From Alphaproteobacteria bacterium (GTDB taxonomy: Bacteria; Pseudomonadota; Alphaproteobacteria; ATCC43930; CGMCC-115725), in assembly GCA_017353855.1 (NCBI GenBank), contig JAFMSA010000218.1, forward strand, positions 1 to 7,004: DNA of 7,004 bases, read 5' to 3'. The notes beneath the pieces are model-generated. The model was not told where the DNA came from. It worked only from the letters and a program-made list of their open reading frames with translations, and made no database searches. The position numbers and the translations under genes are program-made. This document shows positions 1 through 6,171 of the stretch, one piece after another. Position 1 is the first letter of the stretch; every line of letters begins with the position of its first letter.

Positions 1-130
1 GGTCAAGCCCTTTAGCCGCGTCAGCGGCGGCCCGCAGGGCCGAGCTTTACCGGGGTGGGGCTCTCGAACACACTGGATAATCGGATGAGGGCCGCTTGCG
101 GTCTGTCCGGGTCATATTCGTTCCCGCCGG
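1..130. other. Left edge, no recognisable gene
   Basis: No reading frame here has a recognisable product. A short perfect hairpin (CGGCCC, 3-nt loop GCA, GGGCCG at 28-42) is present but has no following T-run on either strand, so it is not a convincing terminator. The stretch lies downstream, in minus-strand sense, of the membrane fusion protein remnant and may be its further decayed continuation, but I could not follow the similarity past about 161. Confidence 0.4.
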
Positions 131-160
131 CATCGCGCCGCTTCGGCCACGTTGGTGGCT

Positions 161-458
161 GAGCTTGCCTTCTTCATAGACGGCGGATACCCGCTCGGCA
201 ATCTGCCGCGGGCCAGAGGTATTCGCCGCCAGGTTGGGATAGCGGACGGCGTCCTCGTTGCGAATGTGGCCCGCGCAGTCTTGGCGGCCAGATCGGCCTC
301 GGCCTTGCGGATTATCGCCTGCTGCAGAATGCATCTCGCTTCAAGCCGCGCGGGCGCCGCCTGCCGCTGATCGGCGATCGCCCGGGCAAGAATCGGTGGG
401 CGTCGAGCCGAACCGCTGACTTGCCGGTCACCAGGATCCGCGCCACGAGCCCCGGCGA
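161..458 (-). pseudogene. Remnant of an EmrA/HlyD-like membrane fusion protein
   Basis: Three consecutive minus-strand pieces read like the lipoyl/helical-hairpin part of an EmrA-type periplasmic adaptor, the partner of DHA2 exporters. Piece 1 (458 to 390) reads SPGLVARILVT...VRLDAHRF, resembling the family pattern SGLVAEVLVTDNQ...VRLDxRxF. Piece 2 (390 to 259) reads LARAIADQRQ...IIRKAEADLAAKTA, like the coiled-coil hairpin. Piece 3 (259 to 161) reads NEDAVRYPNLAANTSG...AERVSAVYEEGKL, like the QDAxRYxNLA block. The pieces abut exactly but lie in different frames, so at least two indels disrupt the gene. No start, N-terminal membrane anchor or C-terminal beta-barrel part is visible. It lies just downstream of the HxlR gene on the same strand, so it may once have been a regulated efflux partner. 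The family assignment rests on remembered family patterns and could be wrong. Confidence 0.5.
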
Positions 459-482
459 CGTGTGGCGCTCGAGCGCGTTCGA

Positions 483-1004
483 CTATTTGGCGGAGGTGCT
501 CTCTTCGGCTGCCGCTTGCTGCCCAGCGACAGAGCCGTACCGGCCCCGTGTGTGACCGTCGGCGGCGGGTCCCTCGGCCGAGCGAAAATCCGGCTCAACG
601 AGAATGCGGCCGCTGTTGCGGTCCACCAGAACGGGGTCGGCATTCGCGCCGGTCTCGCTGTCGATGATGACGACACTCGCACCCTCGGGGGCAAAATGCT
701 TGTTGCCCCAGGCGAGCAGCGCCCACAGCACCGGCCGAAAGTCGCGCCCGGCCTGCGTTAGCACATATTCGTCGCGCGGCGGCCGTTCGCTGTAGCGGCG
801 GCGCTCGAGCAGGCCGGCCTCGACCAGGGCCCTGAGTCGACGCGTCAGGATGTTGGGCGCGATCCCCAGGCTCTGCTGTGACTCGTCAAAGCGCGTCAGG
901 CCGTGCGCTGCATCGCGCAGAATGAGGATGCTCCACCACTCGCCGACGCGCTCCAGGCTGCGCGCGATCGGGCACCGCATGTTGCCAAAACTTTTGCGGC
1001 GCAT
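483..1004 (-). CDS. HxlR-family (DUF24) transcriptional regulator
   Basis: This encodes a 173-residue winged-helix DNA-binding protein. The HxlR core covers about residues 10-105. It contains the conserved N-terminal CPIARSLERVGEWWS block with Cys11, the recognition-helix block PNILTRRLRALVEAGLLERR, the wing RPPRDEYVLTQAG, and the closing WALLAWG. The tail from about residue 108 (SVVIIDSETG..ADPVLVDRNSGR) is a common extension in proteobacterial members. The start at 1004 is supported by a strong ribosome binding site, AGGAGGT, seven bases upstream (1018 to 1012). In characterised relatives such as YodB and HypR the N-terminal Cys senses electrophiles or oxidants, so Cys11 makes redox or quinone sensing possible; this is inference. 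The gene is divergent from the DUF1348 gene, and paired direct repeats sit just upstream, consistent with autoregulation. Which genes it controls is not shown. Confidence 0.93.
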   Translation of the reverse strand: MRRKSFGNMRCPIARSLERVGEWWSILILRDAAHGLTRFDESQQSLGIAPNILTRRLRALVEAGLLERRRYSERPPRDEYVLTQAGRDFRPVLWALLAWGNKHFAPEGASVVIIDSETGANADPVLVDRNSGRILVEPDFRSAEGPAADGHTRGRYGSVAGQQAAAEESTSAK

Positions 1005-1380
1005 GGGCCGGACCTCCTGTGACTCGCATCTTGCAAGCGGCTATGTATGGGAGGGATGTGACTTTCATGATGCAAGCTTTCCTTGGGCGACAAACGCGAC
1101 GATGGTCGATCTCTCCTGCGCTGAGGCCGCGGAGCGCCAGCGCTTGCGTGTTTGCCGCCGTCCGATAAAGGCCGACGGGGTACACCGGAGGGTCCGTCAG
1201 ACTATTCTCCGAACTGCACATGAAGATCCTTCTCGTCGCCGTCTCGCAGCCGAAAACGCCGTTACAATGCGCCGAACGGAAGATCCCGGAGCCCGGCGCC
1301 GGACCAGTCCGAATCAGGACCCAAGCCTGCGGGATTTGCCGAAGAGACAGCTTCGCCACGGTATATTACGGAGGAACGTG
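1005..1380. promoter_or_regulatory. Divergent promoter region between HxlR regulator and DUF1348 gene
   Basis: This 376-bp non-coding stretch must hold the promoters of both divergent genes. On the left it has the paired 20-bp direct repeats described separately. On the right a TACAAT hexamer at 1263-1268 is a fair -10 candidate for the DUF1348 gene, but no convincing -35 lies 16-18 bp upstream. A plus-strand frame stays open across the whole stretch and into DUF1348, but it has no family-like sequence before 1381 and runs antisense over the HxlR gene. Confidence 0.5.
1019..1077. repeat. Two 20-bp direct repeats, candidate HxlR operator
   Basis: Repeat 1 (1019-1038) and repeat 2 (1058-1077) share the pattern GTGACTnnCATnnTGCAAGC, 16 of 20 bases identical, with starts 39 bp apart. 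Repeat 1 directly abuts the ribosome binding site of the minus-strand HxlR gene and repeat 2 lies 54 bp upstream of its start codon, so a bound protein would cover the likely promoter and leader. HxlR proteins bind as dimers, and the Bacillus HxlR protein is known to bind two tandem sites upstream of its target operon. That these repeats are the binding sites is inference from position and spacing. Confidence 0.5.
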
Positions 1381-1851
1381 ATGGCCGAGAGCCGCCCGCC
1401 GCTGCCACCCTTTACGCTTGAAACCGCGATCCGGAAAGTCCGCATGGCCGAGGATGCGTGGAACACGCGCGACCCGCAGAGGGTCGCGCTCGCCTATGCG
1501 AGCGACAGCCGCTGGCGGAACCGCGCGGAATTCCTGCAGGGCCGCGACGCGATCGTGCGGTTCCTGACGCGCAAGTGGCAGCGCGAGCTCGACTACCGGC
1601 TCATCAAAGAAATCTGGGCCTTTCGCGACGATCGCATCGCTGTCCGATTCGCCTATGAATGGCACGACGACAGTGGTAACTGGTTTCGCAGCTATGGCAA
1701 TGAGAACTGGGAGTTCGACGAGAACGGTCTGATGCGGCTGCGTATCGCCAGCATCAATGATCTGCCGGTCAAAGAGAGCGAGCGCAAATACCACTGGCCG
1801 CTCGGCCGACGTCCCGATGATCACCCGTCGTTAAGCAACCTAGGACTCTGA
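1381..1851 (+). CDS. DUF1348 / NTF2-like (SnoaL-fold) protein
   Basis: This encodes a 156-residue cytosolic protein that matches the DUF1348 family over its full length. Landmarks are PPFTLETAIRKVRMAEDAWN (residues 8-27), the WRNRAEFLQGR block, RKWQRELDYRLIKEIWAF, RIAVRFAYEWHDDSGNWFR, SYGNENWEFDENGLM, ASINDLPV, and the C-terminal GRRPDDHPSL..LGL. The family has the cone-shaped NTF2 fold also used by SnoaL-like enzymes, but its reaction is not established. The start at 1381 was chosen because the family similarity begins there and GGAGG (1370-1374) lies six bases upstream; the frame is open further upstream, but that part has no family match. No terminator was found downstream. It has no obvious link to polyketide synthesis and more likely belongs with the divergent regulator. 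Confidence 0.92.
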   Translation: MAESRPPLPPFTLETAIRKVRMAEDAWNTRDPQRVALAYASDSRWRNRAEFLQGRDAIVRFLTRKWQRELDYRLIKEIWAFRDDRIAVRFAYEWHDDSGNWFRSYGNENWEFDENGLMRLRIASINDLPVKESERKYHWPLGRRPDDHPSLSNLGL

Positions 1852-2122
1852 GGTGCAACGACAGTTTCGGAACACTTCTGGGCGCTGACTGGGATGGGGG
1901 GCCGAGGTCATTTGCGAAAGAGACACGAAGGAGGACGCGACCGAATACCGAATGGAACGGACAGGCGAGCGTTGCCTGGCCTTTCAGGCCCCGGGCCCCC
2001 ATGAGGTCGCGTCGGATGAGGGCGCCGGAAGTCGGGCTTGGCGATGCAGCTGGCGAAGCTCGACGACATTGAAGCCGTTCACCTTTCGGCGCGACGTTCC
2101 CGAACGCATCCTTTCCGGCGGA

Positions 2123-2160
2123 GCCAAGGCAGGTCACGTGACATAGTGACTGGCCTGGGC
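2123..2160. promoter_or_regulatory. Imperfect inverted repeat, candidate operator of the polyketide operon
   Basis: The left arm GCCAAGGCAGGTCAC (2123-2137) and right arm GTGACTGGCCTGGGC (2146-2160) pair at 12 of 15 positions around an 8-base spacer, with five perfect pairs (GTCAC/GTGAC) next to the spacer. Overlapping this is a perfect 10-bp palindrome, GTCACGTGAC (2133-2142). The element ends 73 bp before the synthase start codon, a usual distance for an operator. No T-run follows, so it is unlikely to be a terminator. No regulator is linked to it in the window apart from the HxlR protein, whose candidate repeats share only the GTGACT hexamer with it. Confidence 0.4.
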
Positions 2161-2198
2161 ACGGAATCCTCGCGGTGCCCTGTAATTCGCGTGCGCGG

Positions 2199-2228
2199 TT
2201 GCGGCTCCGCACGGGAACCTCCTACACT
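2199..2228 (+). promoter_or_regulatory. Weak promoter giving a possible leaderless synthase mRNA
   Basis: TTGCGG (2199-2204) and TACACT (2223-2228) are separated by 18 bp and resemble sigma-70 -35 and -10 boxes. The synthase ATG at 2234 begins five bases after the -10 box, so transcription would start at or very near the ATG. This fits with the lack of a good ribosome binding site before the gene. Both boxes are imperfect, so this is a tentative call. Confidence 0.22.
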
Positions 2229-2233
2229 TTCTC

Positions 2234-3292
2234 ATGACTTCCATCCCGCGTCTCCTTTCCCTCGCGACCTCGGTTCCGGCATACCCGCTCGACCAGAACG
2301 ATGTGGTCGAACGGGTAAAGCTGTTGTTCGGACGGTCCCCGAATCTTGATCGCCTGTTGCCGACCTTCCTGAACACGGGAATATGCAGACGATACTCCTG
2401 CGTGCCGATCGAGTGGTACGACCGCGCGCACGGCTGGCCCGAGCGCAACCGTATCTACCTCGCCTCCGCACTCGATCTCCTCGAAGCGGCGACGCACCGG
2501 GTGCTGAGTCTTTCCGGCCGCCACAAGGAGGATATCGATAGCATCGTCGTCGCTTCCACAACCGGTATCGCCACACCCAGCCTCGATGCGCTGTTGATCG
2601 AACGGATGGGTTTGCGCAGAACGGTACAGCGGCTGCCGATCTTTGGGCTCGGCTGCGCCGGCGGGGTCCTCGGCCTGGCCCGCGCCGCCAGTCAGGCTGC
2701 CGTTTCCCCCGGCAAGCTGGTGCTTTTTCTCGTCGTGGAGTTGTGCACGCTTTCCTTCCGACGCGACGATACGTCGAAGAGCAATATCGTCGCCACGGCG
2801 CTGTTCGGCGATGGCGCGGCGGCCGCACTGCTGTCGGCCAACGCAGAGGGGCCCGCCATTATCGCGGCCGGCGAACATACCTGGCCCCAGACTCTCGACG
2901 TGATGGGTTGGGAGGTCACGGATGACAGCCTCAAAGCGATTTTTTCGCGCGACATCCCGAACCTCGTTACCGCGCGTCTCAGAGATGCGGTGTCGGAATT
3001 CCTCGCGCGCCACAGCCTGGAAATCGACGATATTGACCGATTCGTTTGTCACCCCGGGGGTGCAAAGGTGATCACGGCACTCGAGCACGCCTTCGCACTT
3101 GCGCCAGGCGCCCTGGTTGAAGCGCGGGCCGTGTTGCGGGACTACGGCAACATGTCGGCCACAACCGTGATGTTCGTGCTCGAGCGGATTCTCGCCAGGG
3201 CGCGCACCACCGGAGCGCACTGGAAGCGCGCCCTGATGAACGCGCTCGGGCCGGGCTTTACCGCAGGCTTTCTCGTCATCGACAACCGGTGA
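2234..3292 (+). CDS. Type III polyketide synthase (chalcone synthase-like, probably alkylpyrone/alkylresorcinol type)
   Basis: This encodes a 352-residue homodimeric condensing enzyme of the usual bacterial length. The catalytic triad is intact: Cys141 in GLGCAGG, His273 in CHPGGAK, and Asn306 in YGNMSA. The family blocks LFGDGAAA (190-197) and the ALGPGFTAG loop (337-345, equivalent to the plant GFGPG loop) are present. The block ELCTLSF..DDTSKSNIVA (169-187) and MGWEVTDD resemble proteobacterial, mycobacterial and Bacillus enzymes that extend fatty acyl-CoA starters with malonyl-CoA to give long-chain alkylpyrones or alkylresorcinols. The starter and ring type cannot be read here. No strong ribosome binding site precedes the ATG, but similarity to the family begins at residue 4, so the start is probably right. 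The stop overlaps the GTG start of the methyltransferase. It is the core enzyme of the operon. Confidence 0.95.
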   Translation: MTSIPRLLSLATSVPAYPLDQNDVVERVKLLFGRSPNLDRLLPTFLNTGICRRYSCVPIEWYDRAHGWPERNRIYLASALDLLEAATHRVLSLSGRHKEDIDSIVVASTTGIATPSLDALLIERMGLRRTVQRLPIFGLGCAGGVLGLARAASQAAVSPGKLVLFLVVELCTLSFRRDDTSKSNIVATALFGDGAAAALLSANAEGPAIIAAGEHTWPQTLDVMGWEVTDDSLKAIFSRDIPNLVTARLRDAVSEFLARHSLEIDDIDRFVCHPGGAKVITALEHAFALAPGALVEARAVLRDYGNMSATTVMFVLERILARARTTGAHWKRALMNALGPGFTAGFLVIDNR

Positions 3293-3789
3293 CAGCTCTT
3301 TACAGCGTGCTCGGGGTGGTCGCGTTGCAACGTCTGGTTGAGCTTGCCCATTCGCGACGCAACACGATCCGGCTGCGCCGGCTGGGCGGCGAGGAGGCTG
3401 ATGCCGGGGGCTACCGGTTATTCGTCCTGTTGCACGCCGGTTGGCTTGCGAGCCTTGCCGTATTTGTTCCATCCGCAACCCCGCCCTCCTGGCCCCTGGT
3501 CGGCGTGTTCGCGCTGTTACAGCTGGGCCGGGTTTGGGTGATTCTGAGCCTCGGAAGGTACTGGACGACACGCATCATCACGTTGTCTGACGCCCCCCTC
3601 GTGCGGAGCGGCCCGTTCCGGTATTTGCGGCATCCGAATTACTTGGTCGTGGTCGCGGAGATCGCGATACTCCCACTAGCTTTTGCCGCTGTCGCGATTG
3701 CGGCTATTTTCTCGGTACTTAACCTGGTGCTGATTGCTCGACGCATTCGGATCGAGGAACGTGTTTTGGCGTCGCGCCGGACGGACTGA
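3289..3789 (+). CDS. ICMT-family membrane O-methyltransferase (BpsB/YpbQ-like)
   Basis: This encodes a 166-residue integral membrane methyltransferase. Hydrophobic segments lie at about 1-18, 44-61, 67-88 and 119-150. The C-terminal S-adenosylmethionine-binding part has GRYWTTRI (89-96), SGPFRYLRHPNY (107-118) with the hallmark RHPNY, and the conserved acidic pair in RIEERVL (E156, E157). Bacterial proteins of this size next to type III synthases, such as Bacillus BpsB and Streptomyces SrsB, methylate the hydroxyl of alkylpyrones or alkylresorcinols rather than a prenylcysteine, and the same job is inferred here. The start is a GTG at 3289, overlapping the synthase stop in GTGA, with no ribosome binding site of its own, so translation is probably coupled. 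Its stop shares one base with the exporter start (TGATG). Confidence 0.92.
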   Translation: MTALYSVLGVVALQRLVELAHSRRNTIRLRRLGGEEADAGGYRLFVLLHAGWLASLAVFVPSATPPSWPLVGVFALLQLGRVWVILSLGRYWTTRIITLSDAPLVRSGPFRYLRHPNYLVVVAEIAILPLAFAAVAIAAIFSVLNLVLIARRIRIEERVLASRRTD

Positions 3790-5342
3790 TGCCGAGATCC
3801 TCGGTTGTGACGTCGACACCAGCGCCAGCGCGCTTGCTCAGGGTCAAGGCCTGGGTCGGGTTCACCGCCATGAGCATCGGTATGTTCATGGCGATACTCG
3901 ATATCCAGATCGTCGCGAGCTCTCTGCCCGAAATTCAGGCCGGCCTTGGCATTGCGCTCAATCAATTGAGCTGGGTGCAGACGGCGTACCTCATAGCGGA
4001 GGTCGTCGCAATCCCGCTTACCGGCTGGCTGACCCGGCTCATGTCGACACGCGGCGCTTTTCTCGCCTGCATTTGCGGCTTTACTGCCGCCAGCCTGGCA
4101 TGCGCCGGGTCCAGCAGTTTCTGGTCGCTGATCCCGGCGCGGGCGCTGCAGGGGTTCTGCGGAGGAGCTCTGATCCCGCTCGTTTTCTCGGCGATTTTCT
4201 TGCTATTCGACGGGCTCGGGCGTAGCCGTGCAAGTCTCGTCGCCGGCTTGTTTGCAATGCTGGCGCCGACCCTCGGTCCCGTGGTCGGCGGATTCATTAC
4301 CGATCGCTACTCGTGGCATTGGCTGTTCCTGATCAATGTACCGCCGGGGGTCATCGTTGCGCTGCTGGTTGCCTGGGCCATTGACATCGATCGTTCGGAC
4401 TGGCGCTGCTTCGGCTCTGTCGATCTCCTCGCTCTGCCTCTGCTGGCGATCTTCCTCGGGAGTTTGCAAGTGGTTCTGAAGGAAGCGCCTCACCGTGGCT
4501 GGGGCAGCACCGAAGCGTTGCTGCTGGCGGGTATCTGCGTTGCCTGCGGCGGTGGCGTCGTCCGACGCTCGTTGCGCCACCCGGCACCATTGATCGACCT
4601 TCGCGCATTCCGCGATCGTAATTTCACCGTCGGGTGCTGTTTCAGCTTTGCCCTAGGCATCGGTCTGTACGGGGCAGTTTACCTGTTGCCGGTGTATCTG
4701 GGTTTGGTGCGCGATTACGGGGCTCTGGCAATCGGGAAAATCATGATCGTGACCGGTGCTGCTCAGCTTGTGATGGCTCCTGTCGCCACGTTCCTCGAAC
4801 GCCGCGTCGACGTTCGGTTGCTGATCGCCGCTGGTTATGCGTTGCTTACGGTCGGCCTGGTGGGCAATGGCTTCATGACGTTCCAGACCGATTTCTGGGG
4901 ATTATTCTGGCAACAGCTGGTACGCGGGGCCGCGGTGATGCTGTGTTTGCTGCCGAGCACTGCGCTGGCCTTGAGCGGGTTTGACGCAGCTCACATCCCG
5001 GCTGCGAGCGGTTTATTCAACCTGATGCGCAACCTCGGTGGAGCAATCGGCCTGGCAATAATTGACACCGTGCTCGAACAACGCACGCCGGTGCATGTAG
5101 CATCGATCGTCGCGCGGCTCCTGGCGGGCGATCCGGGGGCGGCCCGCCTTGTTGGCCTGCCGACCGAGCGCTTCACCGGCGTGCCGATCGGCGGGGTCGA
5201 CGAGGCGACGCGCGCCCTGGTGGCGCCTCTGGTCGAGCGCGCCGGGCTCGTTGCCGCTTTCAATGATGCCTGGCTGCTGATAGGCGGGTTGGTTGGTCTA
5301 TCACTGCTCGCACTCCTGTTTCGAGCGCCCTCGCGCCGTTGA
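3789..5342 (+). CDS. DHA2-type MFS exporter (EmrB/QacA-like)
   Basis: This encodes a 517-residue inner-membrane proton-driven exporter with about 14 hydrophobic segments, as expected for the drug:H+ antiporter-2 group. The first helix carries MAILDIQIVASSLPEI (34-49, motif D1-like). GWLTRLMSTRG (79-89) is a weak motif A, ALQGFCGGALIP (119-130) corresponds to motif B, and GPVVGGFITD..SWHWLF (163-180) followed by INVPPG (182-187) is motif C with the DHA2 signature. The ATG at 3789 overlaps the methyltransferase stop by one base and has no strong ribosome binding site, so coupled translation is likely. A later Met at residue 28 is possible but would cut into helix 1. From context it probably exports the methylated polyketide; a general multidrug role cannot be excluded. 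EmrB proteins usually work with an EmrA adaptor, and none is intact here. Confidence 0.93.
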   Translation: MPRSSVVTSTPAPARLLRVKAWVGFTAMSIGMFMAILDIQIVASSLPEIQAGLGIALNQLSWVQTAYLIAEVVAIPLTGWLTRLMSTRGAFLACICGFTAASLACAGSSSFWSLIPARALQGFCGGALIPLVFSAIFLLFDGLGRSRASLVAGLFAMLAPTLGPVVGGFITDRYSWHWLFLINVPPGVIVALLVAWAIDIDRSDWRCFGSVDLLALPLLAIFLGSLQVVLKEAPHRGWGSTEALLLAGICVACGGGVVRRSLRHPAPLIDLRAFRDRNFTVGCCFSFALGIGLYGAVYLLPVYLGLVRDYGALAIGKIMIVTGAAQLVMAPVATFLERRVDVRLLIAAGYALLTVGLVGNGFMTFQTDFWGLFWQQLVRGAAVMLCLLPSTALALSGFDAAHIPAASGLFNLMRNLGGAIGLAIIDTVLEQRTPVHVASIVARLLAGDPGAARLVGLPTERFTGVPIGGVDEATRALVAPLVERAGLVAAFNDAWLLIGGLVGLSLLALLFRAPSRR

Positions 5343-5373
5343 GTATGCAATGCAAAAACGGTGGGAAGCGACG

Positions 5374-5438
5374 GACGTGCTCATGGTGAGCGGTTGCCCC
5401 GGCCGATCGACCGTCGCCGCGTTGCTCGCACAGAAGCG
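5374..5438 (+). repeat. Copy A of internal N-terminal repeat of the halogenase-like pseudogene
   Basis: This is the original position of the repeat, near the gene's 5' end. It matches 6088-6152 over 65 bp without gaps, with 58 identical bases. Gapped similarity extends about 20 bases on each side, from GCAAAA close to the start codon (5353) to GTCATCG near 5455. It encodes the FAD-binding loop. Confidence 0.85.
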
Positions 5439-6068
5439 AAGGCGCATCGCCGTCATCGAAAAGGCTTGCTTCCCGCAGTTCCACTTCGGAAAATCGCGGC
5501 TTTCCCTGAATCTGCCTCTATCTGAACGCCTTAGTGTTGGCGCAGAGGTCGAGCGTATCGGCGTGGACAAGCTCGGTGCGGCGGTTCTTTCGGACGATCC
5601 CCCTCGGGCGGCGACATTCGGAGTTGACGCATATCTGAGCGTCGGCTTTAGTTTAGTTATCGTGTGAGGCGCGGCGGCTTCGCAACCGCGTTCGAGGGCA
5701 CGCCGGTGACCTAAGTCGAACTCGGAGCCCAGGGCGGTCACAGCGTGATCGCAGTCGGCCCCGACGGTGCGTCCCCGCTGTGGTTCCCTCGCTTTCTTGT
5801 CGACCCATCGGGACGAGACACGCTGCTCCTCAAGCGCCTCGGGCTCAAATCAAACGAACAAACAAGCACAGCGACACGGTCGCCGGTGTTCGGAGACTTT
5901 CGCAATGGGTCCCGCCGGAATGGCAGCGCGGAAGCCATCATCACGATGCACCTGTTCGGGCATGGTTGGTTTTGGACGATACCATTAGCATTATGAATAT
6001 CGGTCGGCACCCGATCCTTCTTCGGGATCAGACAAGGATCTCGACAGCTTTTTGCCAGCGCCGTCGTA

Positions 6069-6171
6069 GCAAAATGGGCGGGAATGCGACGTGCTCGTGG
6101 TGAGCGGTGGACCTGGCCGATCGACCGTCGCTGTGTTGCTCGCGCAGAAGCGCAGTGCCTCGTCATCGGAG
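6069..6171 (+). repeat. Copy B of the N-terminal repeat, embedded in the pseudogene
   Basis: This stretch repeats the first 30 or so codons of the flavin enzyme, reading DVLVVSGGPGRSTVAVLLAQK from 6088. It sits between the end of the middle block (LFASAVVAK, ending near 6072) and the beginning of the C-terminal block (PSVAEQTLSAERVGP, from about 6173). In family members those two blocks are nearly adjacent, so copy B looks like an insertion of the gene's own 5' end, or the scar of a tandem gene duplication followed by deletion. Confidence 0.8.

Larger units (their letters stand above)
1852..2233. promoter_or_regulatory. Intergenic region upstream of the polyketide operon
   Basis: These 382 bp separate the DUF1348 stop from the synthase start. 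No frame gives a recognisable protein. A strong AAGGAGG (1928-1934) lies 17 bases before an ATG at 1952, but that spacing is too long and the 64-codon frame looks random. A small GGCCT-TTC-AGGCC hairpin (1978-1990) has no T-run. The notable elements are the inverted repeat at 2123-2160 and a weak promoter next to the start codon, both listed separately. Confidence 0.5.

Noticed and set aside
28..42. CGGCCC-GCA-GGGCCG hairpin as a terminator
   Set aside because: Short stem and no U-tract on either strand.
886..1359. 157-codon minus-strand open frame covering the divergent promoter region
   Set aside because: No family pattern, and it overlaps the start of the HxlR gene in another frame on the same strand; best explained as GC-rich chance.
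1336..1367. TTGCCG and TATATT as a promoter for the DUF1348 gene
   Set aside because: The spacer is 20 bp, and the -10 box would be only 2 bases before the ribosome binding site, so the site could not lie in the transcript properly.
850..1380. Plus-strand open frame extending the DUF1348 gene upstream by 177 codons
   Set aside because: It has no family-like sequence, overlaps the HxlR gene antisense, and the real start at 1381 has a good ribosome binding site and matches the family's start.
1978..1990. GGCCT-TTC-AGGCC hairpin as terminator of the DUF1348 gene
   Set aside because: Only five pairs, no T-run, and over 120 bp after the stop codon.
1928..2146. Small gene starting at 1952 behind AAGGAGG
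   Set aside because: The ribosome binding site is 17 bases from the ATG, and the 64-residue product shows no family features.
2222..3571. 449-codon minus-strand open frame opposite the synthase and methyltransferase genes
   Set aside because: It is Arg/Gly/Pro-rich with no recognisable domain; long antisense frames are expected in GC-rich genes, and the plus-strand product is unmistakable.
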